In this document: positions 25,191 through 36,122 of the stretch, in pieces | How the letters are laid out: each line of letters opens with the position of its first letter | How positions within the stretch are numbered: position 1 is the first letter of the stretch | Source of the DNA: Hofstenia miamia | Taxonomy: Eukaryota > Xenacoelomorpha > Acoela | DNA: 64,000 nt | Assembly (NCBI GenBank): GCA_004352715.1 | Contig: SCFE01000089.1 | Span: forward strand, 1,014,825 to 1,078,824 | Direction of reading: 5' to 3' | The notes under the pieces: model-generated | Told to the model about the DNA's origin: nothing | The model's database searches: none | Seen by the model: only the letters and a program-made list of their open reading frames with translations | Made by a program: the position numbers and the translations under genes

Positions 25191-28100
25191 GTCCTTTAAT
25201 ACGGCCTCTAGACTGTTTAAGGTTAATCATTCAATTATGAATATATTAGCAACAAAATTGAAACAGTATCATAATTAATGAAATGAAATGCTAAGATGCC
25301 GATTGTCTTTAGTAATTCTAAAACCAATAGCTTCCATATAACTAAAACTGTAGATTAATATTCAACAGAATTGCTTTCTTCGAGGAAGAAAATTTGTAAA
25401 CGACAAATACTGATGAATTGAAAAATGTTTCCCATTGGATCAGATGAGGAATTCTTAAACAAGGTGGCTGTTTCGTTTAAGTGATGGGAGTCCCCTGGGA
25501 AAAAATTGCAAAATTTTAACAAGTGAGGAAAAATTTTTCAGTTTTAGTTTTCACATATTTTGATTTCAGATGTCCTCTGATAACAGGGTCCTAGGAAATT
25601 ATTGCGACTTCCACACTAGCCAAGTGAAATAAAAAAATAATTTGTGACCAGCAGATTGGTATATTTCATTGTAATTTTAAAGAACAATGCAAGTTTTCAA
25701 GGAAGTTACTTGAATTAAGTTTAATAGAAAATTATGAATACAAATTTTTTAAAATTAAGCTCTTTAGAATGAAAAAAATAAATGCTCTTATCATTAGTTA
25801 TGGATAGACTCTAAGTATTTGGTAACAATTGGCTAAAAATAAGAAAGGAATTGTAGCAGATTTTGTGGATATACCTGTCCTTAAAAAATAAGTCAACTAT
25901 CACAAAATCCAGCTATGTACATTATAACAATCGCAGTAAGGCATTTAACATAGAATGATTCGAATTAAATTTACCTCTAACTATCATATCAATTCAATTA
26001 TACAGTGAGGGTATATAAAGTCATTGATCAATCTTTTATATATGTAAATACACTTCACATAGTGAATTAACAGTTCGCATTCTTCCAAAATAGCATAAAT
26101 TTAAGCAACAATTAGATACAAAGCAGCTGGAGAAAATAAATAATATCCATTTTTTAAATTGAAATGATGAGCATTAAAAATAAATGAAATATTTAAGTAA
26201 ATTTAAGTAAAGTGAAGAAGGTAATGGTTTCCATGGGGAGAATATCTTATAAATTTTACTGTTTTCATTCATTGACTAGACTGATAAGAAAATGCACATT
26301 CTGCAATGCTAGATGCATTTAAGCAAAAAGACTTTGCTTATCATAGCTGAAACTCAAATATGTATAAATCACGTTCACAATAATTCCAAGTAATCGTTTA
26401 TGTACTGGCAACATCAATACCGTTGAGCAGTAAACTAATAGCANGGTAATGGTTTCCATGGGGAGAATATCTTATAAATTTTACTGTTTTCATTCATTGA
26501 CTAGACTGATAAGAAAATGTACATTCTGCAATGGCAGATGCATTTAAGCAAAAAGACTTTGCTTATCATAGCTGAAACTCAAATATGTATAAATCACGTT
26601 CACAATAATTCCAAGTAATCGTTTATGTACTGGCAACATCAATACCGTTGAGCAGTAAACTAATAGCACTTGTAAAATAATAAACAAAGTTGAATAATTT
26701 ATAATCAAAAATTTATTATCTTCATTATAAGGAGAAACTTGTCTGCCACGCCTTTCAGTTTTATCAAAAGCAAGCTACTTGAGAAAAATTATATTCATTC
26801 GTTCTGCACTTACTAAGATTTACAGTGAATTCAATTCATATAAGACAGAAATTTCATAAAATGCAAAGCAATCTTATACATCATATACATATACACTTTA
26901 AGATATGAATGCCAAATTTATTAATAAGAGATTAAAACATTCAAATAATTGTATCAACCACCGATGCCATGGATTAAACTTTGTCATAATAACTCAGGTG
27001 ATGACCTCGATATAGTAGGTCGTCTGTTGCCTATAGACTTGATATATTACAGTAACCGTCTTCACATCTTATAAGCAGATATCCCAAAATAATTTATGCA
27101 CTATCAGTTATAGGTTATGTTACCTGTTCATTCGACATAATTTACTCTTGAATTGATAAAAGACTGAAATTCGAAACTCTTCCTTTACAAATTGTCTCAA
27201 GAATTTTTTAAAAACCATATATGCGTAGATAAATATCATATATTGCGTATTATCGAAATCCGCGTCATAAGGAACATGTACACAATTTTTTATTAATGAC
27301 AAATAAAGAGTGTTCTTTAAATTTTGCAAAATTAATGTTCTTTTTATATGTTCGGTTGCTTCACAAGTGATTCCAACTTTGATTACATTATGATTTTTTG
27401 AAATTTTAATTTGCTTAGAAATGCAGTTACATTATTTGTTTTCAAAATTCCACAAACAATAGGGCCTGAACTTATGAACAGTCAATTATTAACAGTGGAT
27501 ATATTTCTTATTAACACTTATTATCTTTATAAAACGGAAAATTTGATATCGCTGATCAGAAAATTTATTCAGTTCAACACTTAAATTGAATTGTATCTTA
27601 TAAATTTAATAAAAGAACATATTTTAACAATCCGTGTAACGTGAATTTCTGAAATTCATTGAATATTCCCCAGTCACTAAGAAATAGAGTTTATGCAGAA
27701 ACTTTATTACACCGTTTTGAATAAGTTGTCTAGTGGGTGGATAAGCTGTTGATAGTCCTTTGTTACAATTCCCATTGCGATTTGGTATGAAATTAAGATT
27801 GAAAATATCATAAAAGTCAGAGTTCTCCTAAGAATGTTCTTGGCTCTTTGACATTGATTGATTACCACGCTAATTGACACTCTCAGGGGACTCGTTTTAT
27901 CAAGAGTGGAAACTGTACTGATCAATTAAGTGATTTTCTGTAAAATTGAATCTCGTTTTTTTCTATTTCAAATTTAATGAATCCAATCGATTAAGCTGTT
28001 GGAAATTCGAGTAACAACTTGTAAACAATTATTCTCGTGATTTGTGAGTTAATGTTTTGGATTTTTAAGCAAAACTTTGAAAAAAGAATTATTCATTTTA

Positions 28101-30489
28101 TAGTTATGCCTTAACCCTATCTAGGTCAGAGAGTGCTCTTTGGGCACCTCCACAAGATATATGCTATTTAGCGAATTTGAAAAAAGACATTTTTAACTTC
28201 AAAAACAGTAATCACACTTTATTATTTTCCGAGTTGTAGTAATTTTATTCCAAAAATGATATTTATTTCCATCTTCATCAATAAATTCATTCCGTGACAT
28301 CATGTCAAGATGATATCGTATCAAAAATTTTTCAAAGTGTTCGGTTATCAGTAATAACCGCCCTTCCCAATTTTAGCTTCATTGTGATTTTGAACATTGT
28401 ATCAATAATTTTATAGCACTGCAGAAAATTTGCTGACATCAGTGTCCACCATAACGCCATGACACCCTGAAATCGATTTTCTATATGTTCAAGGTGTTCA
28501 GTTCATCATTGGCCGCCACCTTGCCTAAATTTAAAGTAAGATCAAAAGAAAAAACATTTTCTAAGGGGATGATTTTGCAGTACCCCTAGTTTCCAGAGTG
28601 CAAAAATACTACAAATAAGAATCGAAAATGGAAACAAGGTGTTTTGCTTCTAGCTATGAATAATTAAATTTGTTTTTTAATAAGTAAATAAATCTATTTA
28701 ATTGCTTGGAAGAACAATGAGAATTCATGAAGCCTAGCAATCTTGATTAAAACAGCAAATTTCTAATTTAATATTTGAGATTAACATATATTTATTACAA
28801 AAATTTACACACCCATATTTTTAAAAAATAAATTAAATGCAATGGGTTAATATTTCAAATGAATTATTAAGATATAAATGTATCCAAAATATTTAGGTAG
28901 ATGCTCTCATTGGCGTTAATTATTAATGTCTCAATGTCTCTTTTTGTTTTATGTTTTAATAAATGGATTTTGAGTTAATTTGCTCCAATTTGCGTGTTAC
29001 TACATTGTGATAATTTATTCTGAAATTGAAAATACCATTGAGTTAAACATGTTATAGTGCCCATCGATTTTGCAAAGTTGGGACATGAGCGAATCTTAAC
29101 AATGACACAATTTAAGAAAATGAAAAATTCTTTTTAATAAATATACTCTGTAGCATGTAAGCTTGTAAGTGAACAACAATGTCAGTGTGGCTGTAAGAAC
29201 CAGACATAAATTGGTTTTAGTTACAAGTAAAAAACTATGATATTTTACTTTGCTACCCCTCCCGTGCTTCTTGATTACTATCAACCAATAATTAGTTCTG
29301 CCACGATAACAATGCCTTGATTAGAAGGAAAATCACTAATGCGTAGGTAAATATTTACGAGGAATTTTTTTAAAATAAGATAAATACATACAGAACATAA
29401 AGCGTTTTTGAAAGATTTTGAATTAAGAGCGAGTATAATGATTACTGGAGGAGCGCTGCTTCGAAGTAGTTATGAATGTTAGTATCACATTACAGCTTGC
29501 AAGTTGAATAATTCAATTGTGCTACAAATTCCTAATTGAGTATTCCGTGGGAGCACAAATGGAATTTCTGTGAAATTTCCCTGTCTTTGTTAAAGTGGTA
29601 AATAACTTTTTCAGCAATAGCAATTAAATGTTGGCTATTTTATTTAGCATTCAATTTGAATAGTTGGAAAAACAATTAGACTAATACAAAATCCTATTGG
29701 AAACAATTGTATTTTAAAACAATAATTGCACAAAATTGATTCATTGTTTTCCCACAAATTATGTTGAACTCTCCTGTCTTTTAATTGGTAGTAAGCGCTT
29801 GTAGTCATGCATATTAGTTTCAATTATTGTAGGACAAATATTTCTGCAGTCGCCCTGTGAAACATAAATCTATGACATTAATCCAAGTTTCACAACTTGT
29901 ATATATATATATATATTATACTGCCAAAGTTTTTCTGATTTAATTCCTAGGACATTCCAATTGCACTAGCAATGGGATCCATATTATCTATAACTTTCAC
30001 AAAAAAAATTTGTCGTCCACTGATATGTGCAGTTTTATCTAAATTTTACTGAAATTTGAACCTGACTATCTTCAGGCAGATCACGAAATTTATATATACA
30101 TTGGGCTCTATTTATTCTTACGATTTTTGACATTAACTCTCAAACGAAAGGATATGTTTACATTTCAAAACTTTGAAATTTTTCATTAATTAGTTTTTAA
30201 TTTTCAACTTTTTTTAATACAAGTTGATTTGGATTAATTAAAATGTATTCACATTTGAAATTTGATAGAGTAGCAGTTTTCATTGTAAATATTTATTGTG
30301 TATAAATATTGTAAGCTTGTCATTTTACATTAAAGAAATAATTTATTCATTTGAAAGTTAAGCAATTCATTGTTAAATTTTTTTTCATAGAAACTGCATC
30401 ATTGTAAAATCATTTGATCGAACTTAGTAATATAATTCACATTAACTATCGCATCCTATTTGGTTATAACACTAGAGGAAATAATGCGT
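25191..30489. other. AT-rich stretch without recognised genes
   Basis: Low-complexity DNA apart from the duplication at 26220-26668, a possible TTAA-flanked relic at 28111-28850 and a (TA)n tract at 29899-29916. A minus open frame at 27707-27925 (72 codons, one hydrophobic helix) ends in a stop that overlaps an AATAAA. It could be a last exon, but no family was recognised. Confidence 0.4.
26220..26668 (+). repeat. 224-bp duplication joined by a single N
   Basis: Bases 26220-26443 are repeated at 26445-26668 with a few substitutions, and the only base between them is an N (26444). This is the mark of two overlapping haplotype contigs placed side by side rather than a clean tandem duplication. 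Confidence 0.85.
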
Positions 30490-31608
30490 ATTATTATTAT
30501 TATTATTCTTACTTCTCACAGCTTCATGTTGGTATCCCTCTCAGCTCGGGAAACTAATCAGTTCCCAGGGAGTCTGAGAGCTTTTTTAAGGACTTTAGCT
30601 GTTCCTAACAATGCTGCCTTCTGTGCTACTGTTCCTCCCCAACTTGGTACTCCCAACTTCTCCAAGTATCTCTTATGCTTCTTACTCACTGCTCCTAGTG
30701 TTCCTACTACAACTACCGGGACTACTTCAACTTTCTTTAACTTCCACAGCCTTTATATTTCCTCTGCTAACTCTCTGTACTTGTCTATCTACTCTTTCTC
30801 CTTGCTTTCTACATTTCTGTCCTTTGGTACTGCTATGTCTATCACTGTTCCTAATCTTTTCTCTTTGTCCACTACTACTATGTCTGGCTTTGCAGCTGTG
30901 ATTCATTCTTCTTCTTGCCTAAATTCCTTCTGCATCTGCACACTCTATCTCTGGTCCTGAACTTCCTCACATATTCTCCCAGAACCTTACTGCGTCCTCG
31001 CCTGCTTTAGCTGTAACCTTTTCTTTGTAGAATCTTCCTTCTTGGGTCTCAAACTTCATATTGTCTCTTGCCTGCTTTGCCCTTGCCCTATATTTTCTCA
31101 CTTTTTTAGCTTCTTCCACTAATCTCTGCTTAAGCTCCTCTCTTGCAGTTTCTATAGTTTTCCCCTTACCTACCCTGCACCTGTCCTGTACTGTCTTACT
31201 TGTCCTGATCTTCCCTAACTCCTGCCTAATCTTTGCCACTTTATTCTCAATTCTTCTCTCCCATGCCGCCTTTCTGTCTCTGTTAACCTCTTGTCGTGTT
31301 TTCTTTTTCATATCCATTCCTAAATTTTTCAGCACCTCACATGCACCTGCATACACTAAGGTATTTACTTCTATGATACTCTTCTCCAATACTTTATTGA
31401 CTCTACTGCTAGCTTGCTTTTCTTAACTTTTCTTGGAACTGGCAACCTAGTTCTCTCACCTAATTCTTCCTTCATCTTTTCCTTGATTGCTGCTTCAGTT
31501 TCTGCTGCCTTCGCCACTTCTGTCACAACGTCCATCACTTCATTTAAGGCCTGCCGGGGACTGAGGGCCTTTTCTGTCGTTGTCACTTTCATATTAGGAA
31601 AGGGCCAC
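30490..31608 (-). mobile_element. Dong/R4-like element, unit X, RT deleted
   Basis: This is the 3'-most unit of the array on the minus strand. Its N-terminal part lies at about 31371-31605 ('EKALSPRQALNEV') and its pre-RT linker at 30967-31389 ('FETQEGRFY', 'AGEDAVRFWENM'). Immediately after the 'EEE..IT.AK' segment the sequence jumps to the endonuclease motif 'PDIVVVDKEKR' at 30886/30887, so the whole RT is missing. The 3' part then runs, frameshifted, to an (AAT)n tail at 30486-30507. Unit Y retains the sequence lost here. It cannot encode its own reverse transcription and would depend on a full element, if it is mobile at all. Confidence 0.8.
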
Positions 31609-31676
31609 TGGGGTCCATTATTATTATTTCTTACTTCGCACAGCTTCATGCTGGTATTCCTCTCAGCTCGGGGAGC

Positions 31677-32387
31677 TCACCAGTTCCCAGGGAGTCTGAG
31701 AGCTTTCCTCAGGACTCTTGCTGCACCTAACAATGCTGCCTTCTGTGCTACCGCTCCTCCCCAACTTGGTACTCCCAACTTCTCCAAGTATCTCTTATGC
31801 TTCTTACTCACTGCTCCTAGTGCGCCTACTACTACTACCGGGACTACTTCAACCTTATTTAACTTCCACAGCCTTTCTATTTCCTCTGCCAACTCTCTGT
31901 ACTTGTCTATCTTCTCTTTCTCCTTGCTTTCTACATTTCTGTCCTTTGGTACTGCTATGTCTATCACTGTTCCTAATCTTTTCTCTTTGTCTACCACTAC
32001 TATGTCTGGCCTCCGTGCTTCTATCACNNNNNNNNNNNNNNNNNNNNNNNNNNNNNNNNNNNNNNNNNNNNNNNNNNNNNNNNNNNNNNNNNNNNNNNNN
32101 NNNNNNNNNNNNNNNNNNNNNNNNNNNNNNNNNNNNNNNNNNNNNNNNNNNNNNNNNNNNNNNNNNNNNNNNNNNNNNNNNNNNNNNNNNNNNNNNNNNN
32201 NNNNNNNNNNNNNNNNNNNNNNNNNNNNNNNNNNNNNNNNNNNNNNNNNNNNNNNATTTTCTATGACGCCCTGTGGCTTGTGCTCATACCACTTGTCTCC
32301 TGCTTCTAACCGATGCTGCCTGCTCAAGCTCCAGTGTACCATTCGTCCTACCTTGTCATGCCTGAACTTGTACTCAGTCTGCGGCAA
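31677..32387 (-). pseudogene. restriction-like endonuclease domain of unit Y
   Basis: The frame begins with 'KFRHDKVGRMVHWSLSRQ' and 'DKWYEHKPQGVIEN', is broken by the N gap, then continues 'VIEARRPDIVVVDKEKR', 'VIDIAVPKD' and 'VEVVPVVVVGALGAV', and ends 'RKALRLPGNW' and a stop. The RPD...ID.A.P arrangement is the PD-(D/E)xK-type active site placed C-terminal to the RT in R2/R4-type elements, where it nicks the target DNA to prime reverse transcription. In related elements only about 20 residues separate the two halves, so the 228-N gap is probably overestimated or hides an insertion. It is read in a different frame from the region upstream. Confidence 0.85.
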
Positions 32388-32391
32388 CTTC

Positions 32392-32979
32392 TCACATCCT
32401 GCTATCAGATGATCTACTGTCTAAACACTCTTTCTTATATAGCCTACACTTATTACTTACTTCCACTCTTCTCTCTATATGCTTCTTCACCCAGTTTGTT
32501 CTTATTGCTTGCTCCTGTGCTGCCATTATCAAAGCTTTTGTTTCTCTTTTAAGTCGTGCTTTCTTTAACCACTTGTTGCTCTTCTCTGTCACACTTTTCT
32601 GTGTTCCTCCAGTATTCTCCATGCATTGCCTTCTCTGCCTATACCTTGTTTGACTCTCTGATTCCATCCTACTCTGGTATACCTTCTTTCCTTCGCTGTC
32701 AGCTCTTATCTTCCTTAACTCCTTAGTGACCTCCAGTAGTGACACCTTAGGTTGCTTTTCTACATATTCCTTTAGCCATAGTGCTTCTGCTTCTACAGTG
32801 TCCTCTACACATAGTAGTCCTTTCCCTCCCTTATGCCTTGCCATGTACAGCATATCTACATCTCCATTTAAGTTGAATGCTCTCTGTGCTGCTAGTATCT
32901 CCCTTGTCCCCCTTTCTAGCTCCCTAAGTTCATTCTTGTTCCACCTAACNCACCTAACTATTCCTGCCGAATATCTCAA
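32392..32979 (-). pseudogene. post-RT linker and Cys/His region of unit Y
   Basis: The open frame includes 'LYMARHKGGKGLLCVEDTV', a block conserved after the RT thumb in this family, then a basic stretch 'EQAIRTNWVKKHIERR' leading to 'NKCRLYKKEC'. In related elements this Cys pair is followed by His and Cys to make the zinc-binding knuckle ahead of the endonuclease. Here the frame shifts just after the second Cys, so the His/Cys half falls in the neighbouring frame. One ambiguous base lies at 32950. The zinc knuckle assignment is by family and position. Confidence 0.75.
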
Positions 32980-33053
32980 TACTGGTATCGCCCATGTATT
33001 AATTGCCTTTATACTATTCTGCCCATTTAATGCTGACTTCTGTAGTACTTTCC

Positions 33054-34215
33054 TTACTCTCCTCTTGTATTCTTTTCCTCGTGATTTGTTCTATCTTTCT
33101 CTGTCATACCTAAGTACTTGTACCCCTCTTTGACTTCTTCAATTGTATCCCCACTATTAGTCCTCAAACCATCTCCATCTATACACTTGCCTCTAGTCAT
33201 TGTCACTGTCGCACATTTCCCTAATCCAAATTCCAACCCAGAATCTCTGCTTGCCTTTTCTAGTGTCTCCACTTGCTTCTGCAACATCTTTCTTGAACTA
33301 GCATACATCTTCAGGTCGTCCATGTACCATAGGTGACTCACTGCTCTACCATTCTTCTCCATCTTATATTCTATGCTTGTCTCCTTTAACTTTTCTGTGA
33401 TAGAGATTAAGCTAAATACGAACAGTAGTGGTGCTAAGCTGTCTCCCTGGAATATGCCTCAGCCTGTGCCCGTCTATCTCAGTCTGCCACTTTCCCATCT
33501 CTCTTCCTAGAAACTCAACCCATTTTCGTGAAACTCCATTGGCCTCTAGCGTCCTCAATACCCATCTATGTGATATGCTGTCATATGTCTTCCTGTAGTC
33601 TATCCATGCCATTGCTAAGTTTGTCTTCCTTCTTCTACAATTCTCCACTACTGCCTGGTCTATTAACAACTGGTCTTTGCATCCTCTTGTCTTTGTCCTA
33701 CATCCCTTCTGCTCCTCTGGTATCAACCTGTTCTGTTCGAAGTAACACCCCAGCCTACTTGAATTCACAGAAGTTAGTAATTTCCAAGTTGTTGGCAGAC
33801 ATGTTATTGGCCTGAAGTTGCTTGCCTCACTGCCTTTCTTTGGGTCCCTCTGTATCAGAAATGTCCTTCTCACTACCATCCACTCCGGACACTCTCTAAC
33901 CACACACTCCTCCAATGCTACTGCTAGTCTCTCATGAACACTTGTGAGCTTCTTCAGCCAATACCCATGTGCCTCATCTCTGCCTGGCGCCTTCCAGTTC
34001 TTCATCTTCTTTAGAGCCTCCTTTAGCTTTGCCGTTGTGATTACTTCTTCTTCTTGTCTGAAGCTCTTCTCCATCGGTTCACTTTCTATCTCTGGTCCCT
34101 CACTCCCCCATATATTCTCCCAGAACCTTACTGCATCTTCGCCTGCTCTAGCTGTAGCCTTTTCTCCTGCATCTAGTTCTGTGTAGAATCTTCCTTCTTG
34201 GGTCTCAAACTTCAT
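33054..34215 (-). pseudogene. reverse transcriptase domain of unit Y
   Basis: From 34215 down: 'KFETQEGRFY', 'NWKAPGRDEAHGYWLKKL' (block 0), 'SNFRPITCLPTTWKLLTS' (blocks 1-2), 'AWIDYRKTYDSISHRW' (block A with the catalytic Asp), a frameshift near 33450, 'QGDSLAPLLFVFSL' (block B), 'LWYMDDLKMYA' (block C with both catalytic Asp) and 'GYKYLGM' (block E). All RT blocks are present and the catalytic residues are kept. The only visible damage is the frameshift between A and B and a loss of frame after block E. This suggests a fairly young copy, or assembly error in a repeat. The product would copy element RNA at a nicked TAA site in the nucleus. Confidence 0.9.
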
Positions 34216-34580
34216 ATTGCCTAAATTTTTGCCACTTTATTCGCAATTCTTCTCTCCCATGCTGGCTTTCTGTTTCCCTTATCTTCTTGTTGTCTTTTCT
34301 TCTTCATGTCCATGCCTACATTCTTCAGCACCTCCCATGCGCCTGCATCTATCCTTTCTAATACTTTGTTAACCTTTGCTGTCTCTACTGCTAACTTGCT
34401 TCTCTTAATGCGCTTGGTACTGGCAACCTACTTCTGTCTTATATTTCTTTCTTCATTCTTTCCTTGATTGATGTTTCTGTTTCTACAGCTGCGGTTTCTG
34501 CTGTTTCTGCCACTACTACTACATCTGCTACTTCATCTTCCTTTTGCTTCGTATGTTCAGCTTTTCTTTTTCCCTTATTC

Positions 34581-34925
34581 TCATCCAGTTTCAGCTTTAT
34601 GACCTGACCTGCAAGCCTCTGCTCTGTAACTTCTAATCCTGTTTCTTCTTTTTTTCCATTCTTTCAACATTCTCTTCCTATAACCTTTCTCATCTGGTCT
34701 GCTTCTTCTGTAACACTCCAATGCTATCCTGTTCTGCTCATCTGTCCACTTATGCCCTTGTTCATTGGTCTGTGTGGATCCTATACTGCCACTTCTCGAG
34801 TCCACACTCCCGATTGTGGAGTCCGCCTGTTGACCGGAAATTCTTCGCACCCTCTGACCATTTAAAGCCTGCCGGGTACTGAGGGCCTTTTCTTTTCGTT
34901 GCACTTTCATTAAGGAAAGGGCCAC
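34581..34925 (-). pseudogene. N-terminal DNA-binding-like domain of unit Y
   Basis: The frame holds 'KWTDEQNRIALECYRRSRPD' followed by 'GYRKRMLKEWKKRR'. Trp-led helices of this kind, rich in Arg and Lys, occur at the N-terminus of R2/R4-like proteins and resemble Myb/SANT DNA-binding helices, which in those elements help recognise the target. A near-identical second copy lies at 35660-35989 in unit Z. It ends in a stop or frame change near 34581, and the following linker is read in other frames. Confidence 0.65.
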
Positions 34926-35979
34926 TGGGGTCCATTATTATTATTTCTTACTTCGCACAGCTTCATGCTGGTATTCCTCTCAGCTCGGGGAGCTCACCAG
35001 TTCCCAGGGAGTCTGAGAGCTTTCCTCAGGACTCTTGCTGCACCTAACAATGCTGCCTTCTGTGCTACCGCTCCTCCCCAACTTGGTACTCCCAACTTCT
35101 CCAAGTATCTCTTATGCTTCTTACTCACTGCTCCTAGTGCGCCTACTACTACTACCGGGACTACTTCAACCTTATTTAACTTCCACAGCCTTTCTATTTC
35201 CTCTGCCAACTCTCTGTACTTGTCTATCTTCTCTTTCTCCTTGCTTTCTACATTTCTGTCCTTTGGTACTGCTATGTCTATCACTGTTCTTAATCTTTTC
35301 TCTTTGTCTACCACTACTATGTCTGGCCTCCGTGCTTCTATCACNTTTCTGTTTCCCTTATCTTCTTGTTGTCTTTTCTTCTTCATGTCCATGCCTACAT
35401 TCTTCAGCACCTCCCATGCGCCTGCATCTATCCTTTCTAATACTTTGTTAACCTTTGCTGTCTCTACTGCTAACTTGCTTCTCTTAATGCGCTTGGTACT
35501 GGCAACCTACTTCTGTCTTATATTTCTTTCTTCATTCTTTCCTTGATTGATGTTTCTGTTTCTACAGCTGCGGTTTCTGCTGTTTCTGCCACTACTACTA
35601 CATCTGCTACTTCATCTTCCTTTTGCTTCGTATGTTCAGCTTTTCTTTTTCCCTTATTCTCATCCAGTTTCAGCTTTATGACCTGACCTGCAAGCCTCTG
35701 CTCTGTAACTTCTAATCCTGTTTCTTCTTTTTTTCCATTCTTTCAACATTCTCTTCCTATAACCTTTCTCATCTGGTCTGCTTCTTCTGTAACACTCCAA
35801 TGCTATCCTGTTCTGCTCATCTGTCCACTTATGCCCTTGTTCATTGGTCTGTGTGGATCCTATACTGCCACTTCTCGAGTCCACACTCCCGATTGTGGAG
35901 TCCGCCTGTTGACCGGAAATTCTTCGCACCCTCTGACCATTTAAAGCCTGCCGGGTACTGAGGGCCTTTTCTTTTCGTT

Positions 35980-36095
35980 GCACTTTCATTAAAGGTAGGG
36001 TCGAGCTCGAACCCGGATCCTCGCGGTCCCAGTCTAGGCACTTTCATTAAAGGTAGGGTCGAGCTCGAACCCGGATCCTCGCGGTCCCAGTCTAG
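35980..36095 (-). repeat. 58-bp tandem duplication in the 5' leader
   Basis: 35980-36037 and 36038-36095 are two consecutive, apparently identical 58-base units. Each contains the B-box-like GGTTCGAGCTC on the minus strand, and only the outer unit is next to the A-box. Confidence 0.9.
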
Positions 36096-36122
36096 CCTTC
36101 TACCCCTTGGCTACTAGGGCCT
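36051..36122 (-). promoter_or_regulatory. tRNA-like head with A and B boxes
   Basis: On the minus strand the element begins GGCCCTAGTAGCCAAGGGGT. TAGCCAAGGGG fits the RNA polymerase III A-box pattern TRGYNNARNNG, and about 40 bases later GGGTTCGAGCTC is a near match to the B-box GGTTCGANTCC. The acceptor and T stems do not pair properly, so this is not a working tRNA gene but a tRNA-derived leader such as SINEs carry. It directly follows an (AAT)n stretch and starts unit Z. Promoter activity is inferred only. Confidence 0.6.

Larger units (their letters stand above)
31609..34927 (-). mobile_element. Dong/R4-like element, unit Y, most complete
   Basis: On the minus strand it holds, in order, an N-terminal domain (34581-34925), a linker and RT (33054-34215), a post-RT region (32392-32979) and a C-terminal endonuclease (31677-32387), interrupted by 228 Ns (32028-32255). 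Its 5' end 'GGACCCCAGTGG' follows directly on the (AAT)n tail of unit Z, and its own 3' end '...GAAGCTGTGCGAAGTAAG' is followed by (AAT)n. R4-clade elements such as Dong combine one ORF, an RT and a restriction-like endonuclease and insert into TAA repeats; the tails here fit that. Frameshifts between the domains mean this copy is not active as assembled. Confidence 0.85.
34928..36122 (-). mobile_element. Dong/R4-like element, unit Z, RT missing
   Basis: The 3' part (34930-35344: endonuclease 'VIEARRPDIVVVDKEKRLR' and tail) is almost identical to 31620-32027 of unit Y. The 5' part (35346-35990) is almost identical to 34269-34915 of unit Y. A single N at 35345 joins the two, skipping the RT and linker. 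Unit Y's N gap begins at exactly the same base of the element ('cttctatcac'). So either unit Z is a real deletion copy or the assembler closed a repeat across the missing middle. The 5' end differs from the other units by carrying the tRNA-like head. Confidence 0.75.

Noticed and set aside
27707-27925. 72-codon minus frame ending at a stop overlapping AATAAA
   Set aside because: Possible last exon, but the upstream acceptor is ambiguous and the sequence matches no family I know. AATAAA is frequent in AT-rich DNA.
31414-32412. Long plus-strand open frames across 30460-35546
   Set aside because: They are antisense shadows of the minus-strand R4-like element, Ser/Leu/Pro-rich and continued through Ns. 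The minus strand carries the conserved RT and endonuclease motifs.
36051-36122. Functional tRNA gene
   Set aside because: A and B boxes are present, but the acceptor and T stems do not pair and it forms the start of a mobile element.
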